From positions 1 to 48,595 of the IMG/VR virus record IMGVR_UViG_3300044799_000643: a stretch of 48,595 nt of DNA, one strand, 5' to 3'. The position numbers and the translations under genes were made by a program. Of this stretch, positions 38,539 through 46,097 are shown in pieces; position 1 is the first letter of the stretch, and the number at the start of each line of letters is the position of its first letter. The notes beneath the pieces were generated by a model. It did no database searches. It was not told where the DNA came from and saw only the letters and a list, made by a program, of their open reading frames with translations. This DNA comes from a virus.

Positions 38539-40374
38539 TCACAGTTTCGTTGAACCTGCTTTATACACTTTTTCAGCGTCAGAGAGAACAGTGTCCAAGT
38601 CTTTGAGAAACCGCTTGTGCTGACTGTCCAATTTGCGCTGCATTTCAGGCGGAATAATCACAACACCTGGAAACCCGCTTCTATGTTTAATCCAGAGCAG
38701 CGCGTGTTCCTGTTCGAGGCGAGTGTATTCGACAATGAGGTTTTTTCCACGTTGCATCGCCTCTTCCTTGCCGAGTTTGCCATTCATCACTGCCACGCCA
38801 ATGTCCTGGATGAGGTGGGGAAGAGTGCGACTGATACTCTTGTCCACTGGAACTGCGTCTAGAGGTGACTGGTCAGCGCTAGAACCTTTCTTAGATTCTT
38901 TCGCTGGATTGCCATCCCCCAGAGCAGGTGAAGGTGACTGCAGGTTTTCTTTAGATGCAACTGTTGAAGTTGAAGCCTCAATTTTTAGGGGTGGAGCTAC
39001 GACAGGTTCACTTGGCTTAGAAAGACTTAAACTTGCGCCCATCTCTTTCAGGCTGCTTGTAAGGCCTAAACACACTTCACCTGCATTGTTAGGTAATGGT
39101 TTAAGTTTGAAGCGGCCCTTGCGTACTTCATCAACTGTTTTGCAGAGCAACTCTTTTTCTGCAGTTTGAGCATTAATATAGTCAAGTTCAGCCTTCTCCT
39201 TTTGAGTTGGTTCATAGGAAGGTTTCCAGACAATCTTATAGTTAAGATGCTGGTCTTCCGTTGCTTTTCCAAGGTAACTCAGGATTTTGTCGATAAGTAG
39301 ACGCAGGACTTGCTCGAAGGCTGTCTGTTCATCACTAATCACTTTGAAATAGCTGCGTTCATTAATTTCTGAACCTGTGATGGCGCCTGCCTGAGCACCC
39401 TTCAAAACAGGCTCTGGAATTCCTGAGCCCAGCGAGAGGGTTTCTAGGGCTATCTGATAGTAGTTCAGTGGGTTAAGTGAGCTGGAAGCGAAGCCTTTGA
39501 ACTCAAGTGCTTGCTGCTCATTATGAACGAAATACTTCATACAGTTCAAATTGTCGAATTGGCCTGAAGCAATGAAAGCGTCGATAGCCGCTTGATCTGC
39601 TTCGGGTCCCTTCAAGGTTACATCGGGAAACCCGCTTCCATATCGTATCATTGCCATATAAATTCCCCAGCGCATATACCGGTAGCCTGTAATGTCATCG
39701 TAGAGGCACTGCAGCACGGACCAGCCCTTATAACGGTGGTGCGGCAGAAGAGTCGAACAAAGAATAGCTCTGCTATAGTGGACTTGGATATTGGTGTCTG
39801 TGAAGCCGGCTGACTTTCTCATGTAATAAAACTGGGGGTAGCCGTCTCTGTCGTCATCTGGGTCTGCGACGTCTTCTATTCTGTTTATTTCCAGTTTCGA
39901 GTAGGGTTCAATGTAGCGGATTTGAGCGTCAGGCTGCTCCATAGGGTTCTTGAGGTCTGGCAACTTATCATCATACCCTAAAAGTAGAAGACTGTAACCA
40001 AAGAGCCTGGAGAGGCTGAGGAGCTTAATCAATTTGGTTTTCGCTTGAAGCCTGTCCAATTCTGCTTGAACCTCTTCATTAAGCGAACCATCATCGTCTC
40101 CTTCCGTAGGAACTATGGTGAACCAGTTGTCAAGGGTGTCTTTTGCTACTCCGAATACAATGCGGAAAGCTGCAGGTTCCCTCTGCACAGCGAACAGAAG
40201 CTCCCTGTCATCTATTTTGCTGCCGAAAAGGCCTCTACTTGTTGGTGCTCGCATTGTGCCATAGGGAATGCTGTCATAGGTAGTGCTTTCGCCTGTGTCT
40301 GCAGCAAACCGTTTCCTAAGCTCACTATTACTAAGTTTAGATAGGTCGCTGCCTGACTTGAAACCTGTACTCAC
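38539..40374 (-). CDS. Portal protein
   Basis: The 611-residue product begins at GTG 40374 (MSTGFKSGSDLSKLSNSELR), coupled to the upstream stop. Residues 70-390 follow the portal pattern: LDRLQAKTKLIKLLSLSRLF, a GYSLLLLGYDD strand, YRYMRWGIYMAMIRYGSGFP, then LETLSLGSGIPEPVLKGAQA and GSEINERSYFKVISDEQ. This matches DUF1073-type portals. It follows terminase genes and precedes head genes. The C-terminal 170 residues are linker-rich and charged. Confidence 0.82.
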   Translation of the reverse strand: MSTGFKSGSDLSKLSNSELRKRFAADTGESTTYDSIPYGTMRAPTSRGLFGSKIDDRELLFAVQREPAAFRIVFGVAKDTLDNWFTIVPTEGDDDGSLNEEVQAELDRLQAKTKLIKLLSLSRLFGYSLLLLGYDDKLPDLKNPMEQPDAQIRYIEPYSKLEINRIEDVADPDDDRDGYPQFYYMRKSAGFTDTNIQVHYSRAILCSTLLPHHRYKGWSVLQCLYDDITGYRYMRWGIYMAMIRYGSGFPDVTLKGPEADQAAIDAFIASGQFDNLNCMKYFVHNEQQALEFKGFASSSLNPLNYYQIALETLSLGSGIPEPVLKGAQAGAITGSEINERSYFKVISDEQTAFEQVLRLLIDKILSYLGKATEDQHLNYKIVWKPSYEPTQKEKAELDYINAQTAEKELLCKTVDEVRKGRFKLKPLPNNAGEVCLGLTSSLKEMGASLSLSKPSEPVVAPPLKIEASTSTVASKENLQSPSPALGDGNPAKESKKGSSADQSPLDAVPVDKSISRTLPHLIQDIGVAVMNGKLGKEEAMQRGKNLIVEYTRLEQEHALLWIKHRSGFPGVVIIPPEMQRKLDSQHKRFLKDLDTVLSDAEKVYKAGSTKL

Positions 40375-40511
40375 GGCTTTATTCTCCTACTTGTTTCTGT
40401 CCCCCAGGTTGGGCATTGATGGACTAAACCAATGTGATATTCTGCTCCGCACTTTTGGCATTTAACAAGGTGCTCAGGATCTTGGCAGCCTGTGCCACAG
40501 TTAAAGTTCAT
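40371..40511 (-). CDS. Small zinc-binding protein (46 aa)
   Basis: ATG 40511 after GGAGAAG. The product begins MNFNCGTGCQDPEHLVKCQK and has C5, C9, C18, C21 and C33, so it is strongly metal-binding. Its stop overlaps the GTG of the portal gene (GTGA), so the two are coupled. Confidence 0.55.
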   Translation of the reverse strand: MNFNCGTGCQDPEHLVKCQKCGAEYHIGLVHQCPTWGTETSRRIKP

Positions 40512-40678
40512 TTCTTCTTCTCCTTGCCTTGGGTTTTTTCTTTCCTCTGTTGAAAAGCGAGACTTTCATATCCCGCTACAAATCTGTGGTTCTTGTCTAG
40601 AGAACAAACTAGGTTTGTGCCTCGGCCTGAATGTTTGCGGAGGAGTATACCTTCACATTTCGGACAGGGTGTAGTCAT
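40508..40678 (-). CDS. Small zinc-binding protein (56 aa)
   Basis: ATG 40678 follows AAGGAG. The product begins MTTPCPKCEGILLRKHSGRG with CPKC and a later VCSLDKNH, a four-ligand ribbon. The last residues KEKKK and the DNA AAGGAGAAGAAGAAATGA are shared with the end of the upstream gene, suggesting a duplication of the gene border. Confidence 0.55.
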   Translation of the reverse strand: MTTPCPKCEGILLRKHSGRGTNLVCSLDKNHRFVAGYESLAFQQRKEKTQGKEKKK

Positions 40679-40962
40679 TTCTTCTTCTCCTTGGATGCAG
40701 TTTTTTCTTTGGTTTGCTCGCTTAGTTCAACTGTGAAGCCTGAATCGTTAACTTCCCCCTTCGAATTACATTCGAGACAGATGAAAATGCAGTTCCAGCC
40801 CTTAGCTCCTTGAGTATAGCTAACTAGTTTCAGTCCTTTCACATCACAACTTGGACACGTAGACTCAAGCAAAACCTGTCTGAACCTTTCAATTTCAGCC
40901 AAGAAAAGGTCTATTCGAGCCTGTTTAAGGTGGAAACCAGTCAATTTCAAAGCGAAGCCCAT
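40675..40962 (-). CDS. Zinc-ribbon protein (95 aa)
   Basis: The product begins MGFALKLTGFHLKQARIDLF, has a helical first half, then STCPSC and FICLEC as a zinc ribbon, and ends TASKEKKK. First gene of a chain of three overlapping small zinc genes leading into the portal. A late promoter element lies 20-40 bases upstream. Confidence 0.58.
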   Translation of the reverse strand: MGFALKLTGFHLKQARIDLFLAEIERFRQVLLESTCPSCDVKGLKLVSYTQGAKGWNCIFICLECNSKGEVNDSGFTVELSEQTKEKTASKEKKK

Positions 40963-40980
40963 TCAACATTACATTAGCTG

Positions 40981-41000
40981 AGTTAAAAAACTTGTTGTTT
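40981..41000 (-). promoter_or_regulatory. Late promoter element 6
   Basis: Minus-strand AAACAACAAGTTTTTTAACT, a variant of the late element, just before the zinc-protein/portal chain at ATG 40962. Confidence 0.52.
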
Positions 41001-41034
41001 AATTGACCTTGCGAGATTGATTCTGTGAAAATGT

Positions 41035-41463
41035 TTAGAGTTTGCTGAGGAAGAAGGCGAGAGCGAGGCCTGCGAGACTGCCAACTAATCCGATGATGGC
41101 CACCTTGTAGCGGGCATGCACATCGTAACGCGCTGCCTCAGTGTCTGCCTCTCGTTTGTTAGAGGTTTCCTTTTCTTTGTTGCGTGTTTCATCAGTCAAA
41201 TGTTGAGTGGATATAATGTCATTCAATTTAACGCTCAGATTATTTACCTGGTTGACGAGGCCTCCGCGCATGTCTGTTCCAACTAGAGCGCTTTTGATGA
41301 GGCGAATGTCTGACGTTATCTCTTCCAGACGTTTGTCACATGAGGTTCTGAGACGGTCGCATTCGCTTTGTGTGACTCCCAGTTTTTGGTCAATCCCTGT
41401 TCTTCGACCTATCAAGACACCGCCAGAAAAGTTTTTCCCGTTTCCCCGTTTTGTCAGTTTCAC
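41035..41463 (-). CDS. Coiled-coil protein with C-terminal membrane helix
   Basis: The 142-residue product has a predicted coiled coil (about 30-110; many heptad-like L/I positions in DRLRTSCDKRLEEITSDIRL) and a hydrophobic C-terminal helix (about 121-140, VAIIGLVGSLAGLALAFFLS). The organisation recalls small membrane-anchored phage proteins of the XhlA or holin-accessory type. GTG 41463 is used as start, but the TATA-like element at 41474-41482 is so close that the real start may be further in. Confidence 0.5.
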   Translation of the reverse strand: MKLTKRGNGKNFSGGVLIGRRTGIDQKLGVTQSECDRLRTSCDKRLEEITSDIRLIKSALVGTDMRGGLVNQVNNLSVKLNDIISTQHLTDETRNKEKETSNKREADTEAARYDVHARYKVAIIGLVGSLAGLALAFFLSKL

Positions 41464-41475
41464 TATTCACGCTTT

Positions 41476-41495
41476 ACATAAAAGACTTGTTGCGC
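41476..41495 (-). promoter_or_regulatory. Late promoter element 7
   Basis: Minus-strand GCGCAACAAGTCTTTTATGT, close to GTG 41463; the palindrome copy 3 lies 20 bases further upstream. Confidence 0.52.
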
Positions 41496-41515
41496 ACACG
41501 CACACGCTATAAACG

Positions 41516-41532
41516 TGTTCGTCGGACGAACA
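41516..41532. promoter_or_regulatory. 17-bp palindrome, copy 3
   Basis: TGTTCGTCGGACGAACA, perfect 8-bp arms. It lies upstream of late promoter element 7 and downstream of a terminator-like hairpin. Confidence 0.72.
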
Positions 41533-41537
41533 GTATG

Positions 41538-41569
41538 AAAAAAAGGGGAAGATAACACGCATTCGTGTT
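41538..41569 (-). terminator. Terminator-like hairpin plus T run
   Basis: On the minus strand AACACG-AATG-CGTGTT (41569-41554) is followed by a seven-T run at 41544-41538. It lies directly after the stop of the small membrane protein gene and would end the terminase transcript. Confidence 0.5.
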
Positions 41570-41570
41570 T

Positions 41571-41726
41571 CTACGTTAGGTGGATGCCTATTCCACTGTG
41601 GATTCCTATTCCACTGCAAACGACCACAGAAGCCAGCAGAACAGCAGACACAACTATCTTGTCTCTAGGCAAACCCTGTTTGATTGCCAGTTCAATAGTG
41701 TCCTTAGCAATACACCAAGGAATCAA
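41571..41726 (-). CDS. Small single-helix membrane protein (51 aa)
   Basis: TTG 41726 has AAGGTGA upstream. The product begins MIPWCIAKDTIELAIKQGLP and then has a hydrophobic helix (KIVVSAVLLASVVVCSGIGI), ending with a duplicated SGIGIH unit. It lies between terminase and a terminator-like hairpin. May be a holin-like peptide; only size and hydrophobicity support that. Confidence 0.5.
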   Translation of the reverse strand: MIPWCIAKDTIELAIKQGLPRDKIVVSAVLLASVVVCSGIGIHSGIGIHLT

Positions 41727-41818
41727 GCTCAGTCACCTTTCATTGTTTTCCTGCATATTTTATTATCAAAGGAACCATTAATAAAACTTTAGCTTCCAAA
41801 TTCCATTAGCACGCGGAC

Positions 41819-42304
41819 CTAACCGAATCTGAATGCTCGCAATGGAGCGGCACTCCCCAATTTCAAGGAATACCTAAGAGCGTCACACGCGTGGTCTCGC
41901 TCTTTAACATCAACCCTGTATTCTAGTAGTTCGCTGATGAGGTTTACGCAGCGACTTGAAATGTAAATGCGTGGACGCCCATCGCCTGCCTTCTGAAACC
42001 GTGCGCCCAACTCACGCAAGCCTTCCTCCCGCTTATGACCATATGGAGAGGCGTTGAGTCCTCCAGCCTTCATTTTAGAAATGGTTTCAGGTTCTGACGG
42101 GTCGCAGAGAAACGGGCCACTACCATACTGCGCCACAAGGTTCTGCGCTTCCAAGACTATGCGTTCCGCGCCTGCCTGAGCCTGGTAAAACTCGTCGAGA
42201 ACCCAAACTCTACCATCACCATCATACCCGACGACAACAATGGCTGAAGGATTGCTCCAGCCAAAAATCCACGCCATATCTAACTTGGCGTATTTCAATT
42301 TCAA
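41819..42304 (-). CDS. terL: Terminase large subunit, nuclease domain (separate ORF)
   Basis: The 161-residue product begins at TTG 42304 and has the RNase-H-like terminase nuclease pattern: FGWSNPSAIVVVGYDGDGRV, WVLDEFYQ, FLCDPSEPETI and ERDHACDALRYSL. Three of the four usual acidic positions are seen; the first aspartate (normally D in GxDxGW) is isoleucine here (WIFGW). The ATPase half is a separate frame starting 95 bases upstream. Fission, an intron or a damaged gene are all possible. Confidence 0.82.
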   Translation of the reverse strand: MKLKYAKLDMAWIFGWSNPSAIVVVGYDGDGRVWVLDEFYQAQAGAERIVLEAQNLVAQYGSGPFLCDPSEPETISKMKAGGLNASPYGHKREEGLRELGARFQKAGDGRPRIYISSRCVNLISELLEYRVDVKERDHACDALRYSLKLGSAAPLRAFRFG

Positions 42305-42387
42305 ACGGCATCCCGTTCTGTTCTACTAACAGCCTCATCTCTCTTTTCACAGTCCAAAATACGACTAAGGTAAATGAATGACATCAT
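42301..42387 (-). CDS. Short ORF in the terL gap (28 aa)
   Basis: ATG 42387 opens MMSFIYLSRILDCEKRDEAV, ending with TGA that overlaps the TTG of the nuclease-domain ORF. It begins 12 bases after the ATPase-domain stop. It could serve as a coupling peptide that carries ribosomes to the second half, or the whole gap could be an intron. No homology recognised. Confidence 0.3.
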   Translation of the reverse strand: MMSFIYLSRILDCEKRDEAVSRTERDAV

Positions 42388-42398
42388 GAAATCTAATC

Positions 42399-43163
42399 TC
42401 AATCTATCCTTTTAAGTATTGTGAAAGTATGAACGGTACTGTCGAATGGAAAGCTTCCCTGCGCTATTTCTGCAAACCTACCGTATAAGAAGCGTTCAGC
42501 GTATCCTCCCGAATGCGTACGCTTCATCTCCTCCAAAAACTGCCTTGGAAGATTTGGGTTTTCGAAGATGCTCCAACGATAGATTTTGCCGAGCGGATTC
42601 TTAGTCAAGGGATTCTCGAAAAAATTGAATAAGCAACTTCCTGGAGTGTCGGGAGTTGTTGTCACCCAAGCTCCGCGTGGATAAGGAATGTTCTGGTTAC
42701 TTCCTCTGAGACGCCTGCGGATAACGTTCCAGCAAACGTCGAAGTGCCTCATCAATCTCGGTTCGTCAAGGTGTGCAAAGTCAATATTCACACCTTCACT
42801 CTTCTCTGGATCGTCTAAGCTGCCAAACCAAAGCCTACTGCCATTCTTGAATTCTAGGCACATGTCGGCACGGTTAAATTTGCTGACAAACTCGTTAGAT
42901 TCAACTGGACAACCGAGCAGAAGGTCACGTTCAAGCGTGGGCAACAAGATTCTTTTAACCATCGGGTACGTGGGCTCAAAAACGTAGCCAACGATACCTG
43001 TGTTTTCCCTGCACCAACGAATATCTTCAGCTAATCCACAGAGCGTTTTGCCTGCACCTGTACCCGCAAACACTCCACGATAAAACACGCTGTAAGCATC
43101 ATCATGAAACGCTAGTTGCTTCTGGTGGGGTTGATACTGAAACGTCTTTCGCTCTTCCGTCAT
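42399..43163 (-). CDS. terL: Terminase large subunit, ATPase domain (separate ORF)
   Basis: The 254-residue product has Walker A GVFAGTGAGKT, an adenine-binding-type QKQLAF motif upstream, Walker B VNIDFAHLDEPRL with catalytic glutamate, and a coupling segment WVTTTPD. It ends at ...FDSTVHTFTILKRID, where full-length large terminases go on into the nuclease domain. ATG 43163 overlaps the small terminase frame by 62 bases. Confidence 0.88.
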   Translation of the reverse strand: MTEERKTFQYQPHQKQLAFHDDAYSVFYRGVFAGTGAGKTLCGLAEDIRWCRENTGIVGYVFEPTYPMVKRILLPTLERDLLLGCPVESNEFVSKFNRADMCLEFKNGSRLWFGSLDDPEKSEGVNIDFAHLDEPRLMRHFDVCWNVIRRRLRGSNQNIPYPRGAWVTTTPDTPGSCLFNFFENPLTKNPLGKIYRWSIFENPNLPRQFLEEMKRTHSGGYAERFLYGRFAEIAQGSFPFDSTVHTFTILKRID

Positions 43164-43497
43164 TTAGTTTCCACCATTCACCCTTCAACATGATATCTCC
43201 CTTCAACTGTATATTCGTGTTCAAGGGCATAGTGCGCGCGAGTAAACGGGAAATGTTTGTGAAGGCACATCGCCTATCCTGCGGATTCTTCAAATCTAAT
43301 TCATTCAAGAGGCGATCAAACAAATTGCTGATTCTTTCACTAAACCATTTTGGATCCGTGCGTAACGCTCTCATATCAATCCAAACGGTGGGTTCGCTGA
43401 CGTCTAAGAGACGAGCAGCTTCCCTTTCAGTATAGCCTTGCGAGAGAAGTTCTATGAGTTTCTCTCTGCGTCTTTCAATTTCCTCTTTGGTTGCCAC
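43102..43497 (-). CDS. terS: Terminase small subunit-like HTH protein
   Basis: The 131-residue product starts at GTG 43497 with GAGGAG upstream. An N-terminal helix-turn-helix (GYTEREAARLLDVSEPTVWI) is followed by helices, as in small terminases that recognise packaging sites. Location directly upstream of the terL halves supports the call. It is preceded by a clear TATA box and the palindrome copy 4. Confidence 0.75.
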   Translation of the reverse strand: MATKEEIERRREKLIELLSQGYTEREAARLLDVSEPTVWIDMRALRTDPKWFSERISNLFDRLLNELDLKNPQDRRCAFTNISRLLARTMPLNTNIQLKGDIMLKGEWWKLNDGRAKDVSVSTPPEATSVS

Positions 43498-43518
43498 TTC
43501 TATAACTCCTCACGAACT

Positions 43519-43528
43519 TTATATAGCC
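43519..43528 (-). promoter_or_regulatory. TATA box of the terminase operon
   Basis: Minus-strand CTATATAAAG, 22-31 bases before GTG 43497, directly downstream of palindrome copy 4 (43533-43549). A protein bound to the palindrome would touch the BRE/TATA region. Confidence 0.65.
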
Positions 43529-43707
43529 TTACTGTTCGTCCGACGAACAGGGTATACTTGGGTTGGGTGGGATTGTTCCTGTTTGGATGGACGTTTAAAA
43601 CATTGTCCCTTGAAGGGGCACCTGTACACGCCGATATGCATTGTTAAGACTGCATGGCTGCAGTAGGCGCCGACAAAACAGGTATCGGAAGTTGGATGAA
43701 CACTCAA
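43519..43707 (-). CDS. Possible small cysteine-rich protein (62 aa)
   Basis: TTG 43707 opens MSVHPTSDTCFVGAYCSHAV and later RCPFKGQCFKRP, a C-x5-C twice pattern suited to metal binding. It lies 12 bases after the previous gene. Its 3' end covers the palindrome and TATA box of the terminase operon, which makes the coding assignment uncertain. Confidence 0.38.
   Translation of the reverse strand: MSVHPTSDTCFVGAYCSHAVLTMHIGVYRCPFKGQCFKRPSKQEQSHPTQVYPVRRTNSKAI
43533..43549. promoter_or_regulatory. 17-bp palindrome, copy 4
   Basis: TGTTCGTCCGACGAACA, perfect 8-bp arms, immediately upstream of the terminase-operon TATA box. Confidence 0.75.
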
Positions 43708-43719
43708 TTTGATCTCTTC

Positions 43720-44370
43720 TTAACTTGGCTTGTTGGGTGTTGTGTTTATTTGGATGGAAATGTTGAACTCAACGTTTTCAGGACCTACAGCTTCAACTAG
43801 GGCGGCGAGTGCTTCAGCAAAATCCATTCTGATTAGACGGGGCTCAACTTCAGGTTCTTCAGCAACTTCCTGTTCACTCTTGGAAACTTTGCGTTTCTGC
43901 TCAACTATGTCACGCGGCATTTTTTGGTCCTTCTTTTTCTGCAGATAACCCGTTATTAGACTCCAATGCTTCTGATAGACTGCTTCAGGCTTTCGACCAT
44001 TAAATTCAGGTGCAAGCTGTTTAGCACGTTCCATTGCTGCCCCTTCTACTTCGTTCCAGCGTTTCAGAAGTCGTTCTTCATCCTTCAGAGTCCAGGTGCC
44101 TTCTTTACGTTTACGTGTTTTATTTGGGACCTTAGAAGAACTTTCAGGCTGCTTTGGTATTGCTGGAATTCCTGTAGGCTTCTCGCCCTTCTTCAGGGGA
44201 ATAAGGGTAAAAGGTTCTGCGGGGTCCCCGAAGTCTGTTTGAATGACGTCAACGTCAAGTTCTGCTTCCCAGTCAGGGTCAAACTCGTCTCCAGGCACGA
44301 CGATTACGAGGCCGTAGGGTGGAATGCTGTCAACCTTAAACTGCCGCCTCAACTCGTCTATTGTTACCAT
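43720..44370 (-). CDS. Myb/SANT-like DNA-binding protein
   Basis: The 216-residue product has a central TWTLKDEERLLKRWNEVEGA followed by RKPEAVYQKHWSLITGYLQK, with tryptophans spaced as in Myb/SANT-type helix-turn-helix domains (about residues 91-145). The N-terminal 60 residues are a separate beta-rich part (IVVPGDEFDPDWEAELDVD). A late promoter element lies upstream. As the first leftward late gene, it may be a late regulator or packaging factor; inference. Confidence 0.6.
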   Translation of the reverse strand: MVTIDELRRQFKVDSIPPYGLVIVVPGDEFDPDWEAELDVDVIQTDFGDPAEPFTLIPLKKGEKPTGIPAIPKQPESSSKVPNKTRKRKEGTWTLKDEERLLKRWNEVEGAAMERAKQLAPEFNGRKPEAVYQKHWSLITGYLQKKKDQKMPRDIVEQKRKVSKSEQEVAEEPEVEPRLIRMDFAEALAALVEAVGPENVEFNISIQINTTPNKPS

Positions 44371-44395
44371 AAATTATTGATTATGAGTGAATTCT

Positions 44396-44413
44396 GCTTA
44401 AAAGGTTTTACGC
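44396..44413 (-). promoter_or_regulatory. Late promoter element 8
   Basis: Minus-strand GCGTAAAACCTTTTAAGC, about 30 bases before ATG 44370. Confidence 0.5.
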
Positions 44414-44491
44414 GAAGATGTAAGCTTCTTAGGGTAGAAAAGTCTTATTAACCCTGTTAGTCTAAATGGTTAGGTGAGGAATTAATAATTT

Positions 44492-44644
44492 ATGCCAAAA
44501 GTACGAGGGTACATTAGCTCAGAACTGCTGATGGAAGCAGCGAAGCGCTGGCCAGAACTTAATCTTCTTGACAGCACAAGCATCCAAATAGATTACATCA
44601 TCAAGAAAGCCCTAGAACTGGCTGATAAGAACACGAAGAGGTGA
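44492..44644 (+). CDS. Small RHH-like protein (50 aa)
   Basis: ATG 44492 has GGTGAGG upstream and starts MPKVRGYISSELLMEAAKRW. A short strand then two helices (SIQIDYIIKKALELADK) fit a ribbon-helix-helix-like protein. First gene of the right rightward block; a TATA-like TCTTATTAAC lies near 44443. Followed by two genes with very short spacing. Confidence 0.55.
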   Translation: MPKVRGYISSELLMEAAKRWPELNLLDSTSIQIDYIIKKALELADKNTKR

Positions 44645-44650
44645 AGTAAG

Positions 44651-44839
44651 ATGAGTGAAAGACTTCGACAAATAACCATCATTATCGTTGGTTTTCGTGT
44701 ACAAGAAGAAAACAGCGTACTGTATAAAAAGCTAACCTTGCCAAACGATCAGCATCTTGGAGCAGCTATTAACAAGGCTTTTCATGACCTCAAATGTGAC
44801 TTCATCAGCTTAAGAGCTGTAGAAAAGAAGGCGAAGTAA
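44651..44839 (+). CDS. Small hypothetical protein (62 aa)
   Basis: The product begins MSERLRQITIIIVGFRVQEE and has a strand-helix pattern ending DFISLRAVEKKAK. It lies between the RHH-like and ParB-like genes with spacing of six and two bases, so the three form an operon. Function unknown. Confidence 0.55.
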   Translation: MSERLRQITIIIVGFRVQEENSVLYKKLTLPNDQHLGAAINKAFHDLKCDFISLRAVEKKAK

Positions 44840-44841
44840 GA

Positions 44842-45612
44842 ATGAAGATTTCTGATGTTGTTGTCGGTGAAAGATTCAGGAAGGACGTGGGCGAACTGAG
44901 TTCTCTCGTAGCCAGCATCAAAGAAGTGGGGTTACTGCATCCAATCGTTGTTTCGGAGAAAGACGAATTAATCGCTGGTTATCGGCGTCTGCGAGCTTTT
45001 CAGGTTATGGGTTTACTGGAGATTCCCGCTACCATTGTCAACTTGAAGGATTTGCGGAAGGGCCAGATTCACGAGAATTTAATACGGAAAAACTTTACTG
45101 CAAGCGAAATGGTTGCTGTCCAGCGAGCATTGGAAACAGAAATCAAAGCAGAGCATCCTGTTGGAAGACCTGAAAAAGGTGGAAAATTTCCACAATTAAC
45201 TGGCGAAAAAACCCGTGATGTCATCGGCTCTTTTGTTGGTGTTAGTGGAAGAACGCTTGAGAAGGCTGAGGATATTGTTGAAGCTGCTGAGCAGGAACCC
45301 GAAAAATATGGACCTCTCCTGGTGAAGGTGGATAACGAGAAAATAAGCGTAGATGCAGCATATACCCAAATTCGCAGGGGAGAAAAACACAAAAATATGC
45401 GTAAACATCCTAAATGTGTATTCGAGGAAATTCCAAGTCGTTGTCTCGAAGAATATGCTAGACTGAAAAAAACGTCCAAAGAAGCATCTGGAAGTATAGA
45501 GAATGAAGACGTCTTAGAAGCTGAGAAACTGAAGACGACTGAAGACCCGAAAGACAGCCTAGCAAACGAAGAACTCACGCAAGTGCAAGAATCCACAGTA
45601 GAGGAAGAATAG
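44842..45612 (+). CDS. ParB-like DNA-binding protein
   Basis: The 256-residue product has VVGERFRKDVGELSSLVASI, GLLHPIVVSEKDELIAGYRR with the arginine box, a QIHENLIRKNFTASE segment and an HTH (KTRDVIGSFVGVSGRTLEKA). The first 100 residues are nearly identical to the ParB domain of the fusion at 46457, so they duplicated recently. The C-terminal 60 residues are acidic and may dimerise or bind partners. No ParA is seen. Roles: binding parS-like palindromes for partition or regulation. Confidence 0.85.
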   Translation: MKISDVVVGERFRKDVGELSSLVASIKEVGLLHPIVVSEKDELIAGYRRLRAFQVMGLLEIPATIVNLKDLRKGQIHENLIRKNFTASEMVAVQRALETEIKAEHPVGRPEKGGKFPQLTGEKTRDVIGSFVGVSGRTLEKAEDIVEAAEQEPEKYGPLLVKVDNEKISVDAAYTQIRRGEKHKNMRKHPKCVFEEIPSRCLEEYARLKKTSKEASGSIENEDVLEAEKLKTTEDPKDSLANEELTQVQESTVEEE

Positions 45613-45615
45613 AGT

Positions 45616-45690
45616 ATGCCAGCCTGCAGAGATGACGCAGCGGCCAGATGCACTAAGTGGACTAGGCGAGCTGGAAGAAAGAAGAAATGA
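45616..45690 (+). CDS. Basic micro-protein (24 aa)
   Basis: ATG 45616 has GAGGAAG upstream and the frame MPACRDDAAARCTKWTRRAG plus RKKK ends in ATGA overlap with the next gene. It may be a short basic peptide or only a coupling leader. Confidence 0.35.
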   Translation: MPACRDDAAARCTKWTRRAGRKKK

Positions 45691-46097
45691 GCTTTCACGG
45701 AATTCCTTCACCAACAGTTTCTGCGGCGGAGTGGGAGATTCGTAAGCAACTAGAACTTAAAGGTTTGAAAATGCAGTATCAAGAAATGGTCATTTTGGAC
45801 GCGCACAACGTTGACATTTCAGGCATAAACAGAAAACAGGAATTCCACGGATTCGAAATCGACGGACCAGTACACAGGATAAGGGAGAAGGTTAAGTTGC
45901 GGGACGAGTTTCTTGATGAAGTCTTTGCGAGGAGGCATCTGCACGTGTGGCATTTGCCTTATGACCCGCCGCTGAGCCTCAAGCGTAGGGACGAAATCGT
46001 AGACTTCATTTTTGAGAAGATGGGTGTGAGTAGAATGAAACCCACTTATTTTAGCAGTTCTCCCAGACTTTGTATTGGTTTAGGTAGCTTGTTGTAA
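45687..46097 (+). CDS. Vsr/DUF559-like nuclease
   Basis: The 136-residue product has the order TVSAAEWEIRKQLELKGLKM, GFEIDGPVHRIREKVKLRDE and a helix KRRDEIVDFIFEKM. This resembles small PD-(D/E)xK enzymes of the Vsr/DUF559 type, with E/D and H residues in FEIDGPVHR near the active site. It may nick or cut DNA in recombination or defence. Coupled to the upstream ORF. Its 3' end overlaps the convergent 46046 gene by 52 bases. Confidence 0.55.
   Translation: MSFHGIPSPTVSAAEWEIRKQLELKGLKMQYQEMVILDAHNVDISGINRKQEFHGFEIDGPVHRIREKVKLRDEFLDEVFARRHLHVWHLPYDPPLSLKRRDEIVDFIFEKMGVSRMKPTYFSSSPRLCIGLGSLL

Noticed and set aside
41580-41792. Plus-strand ORFs with duplicated leader (41580 and 41584)
   Set aside because: They are antisense to the better-supported TTG-started membrane protein at 41571-41726 and contain its internal DNA repeat in a shadow frame.
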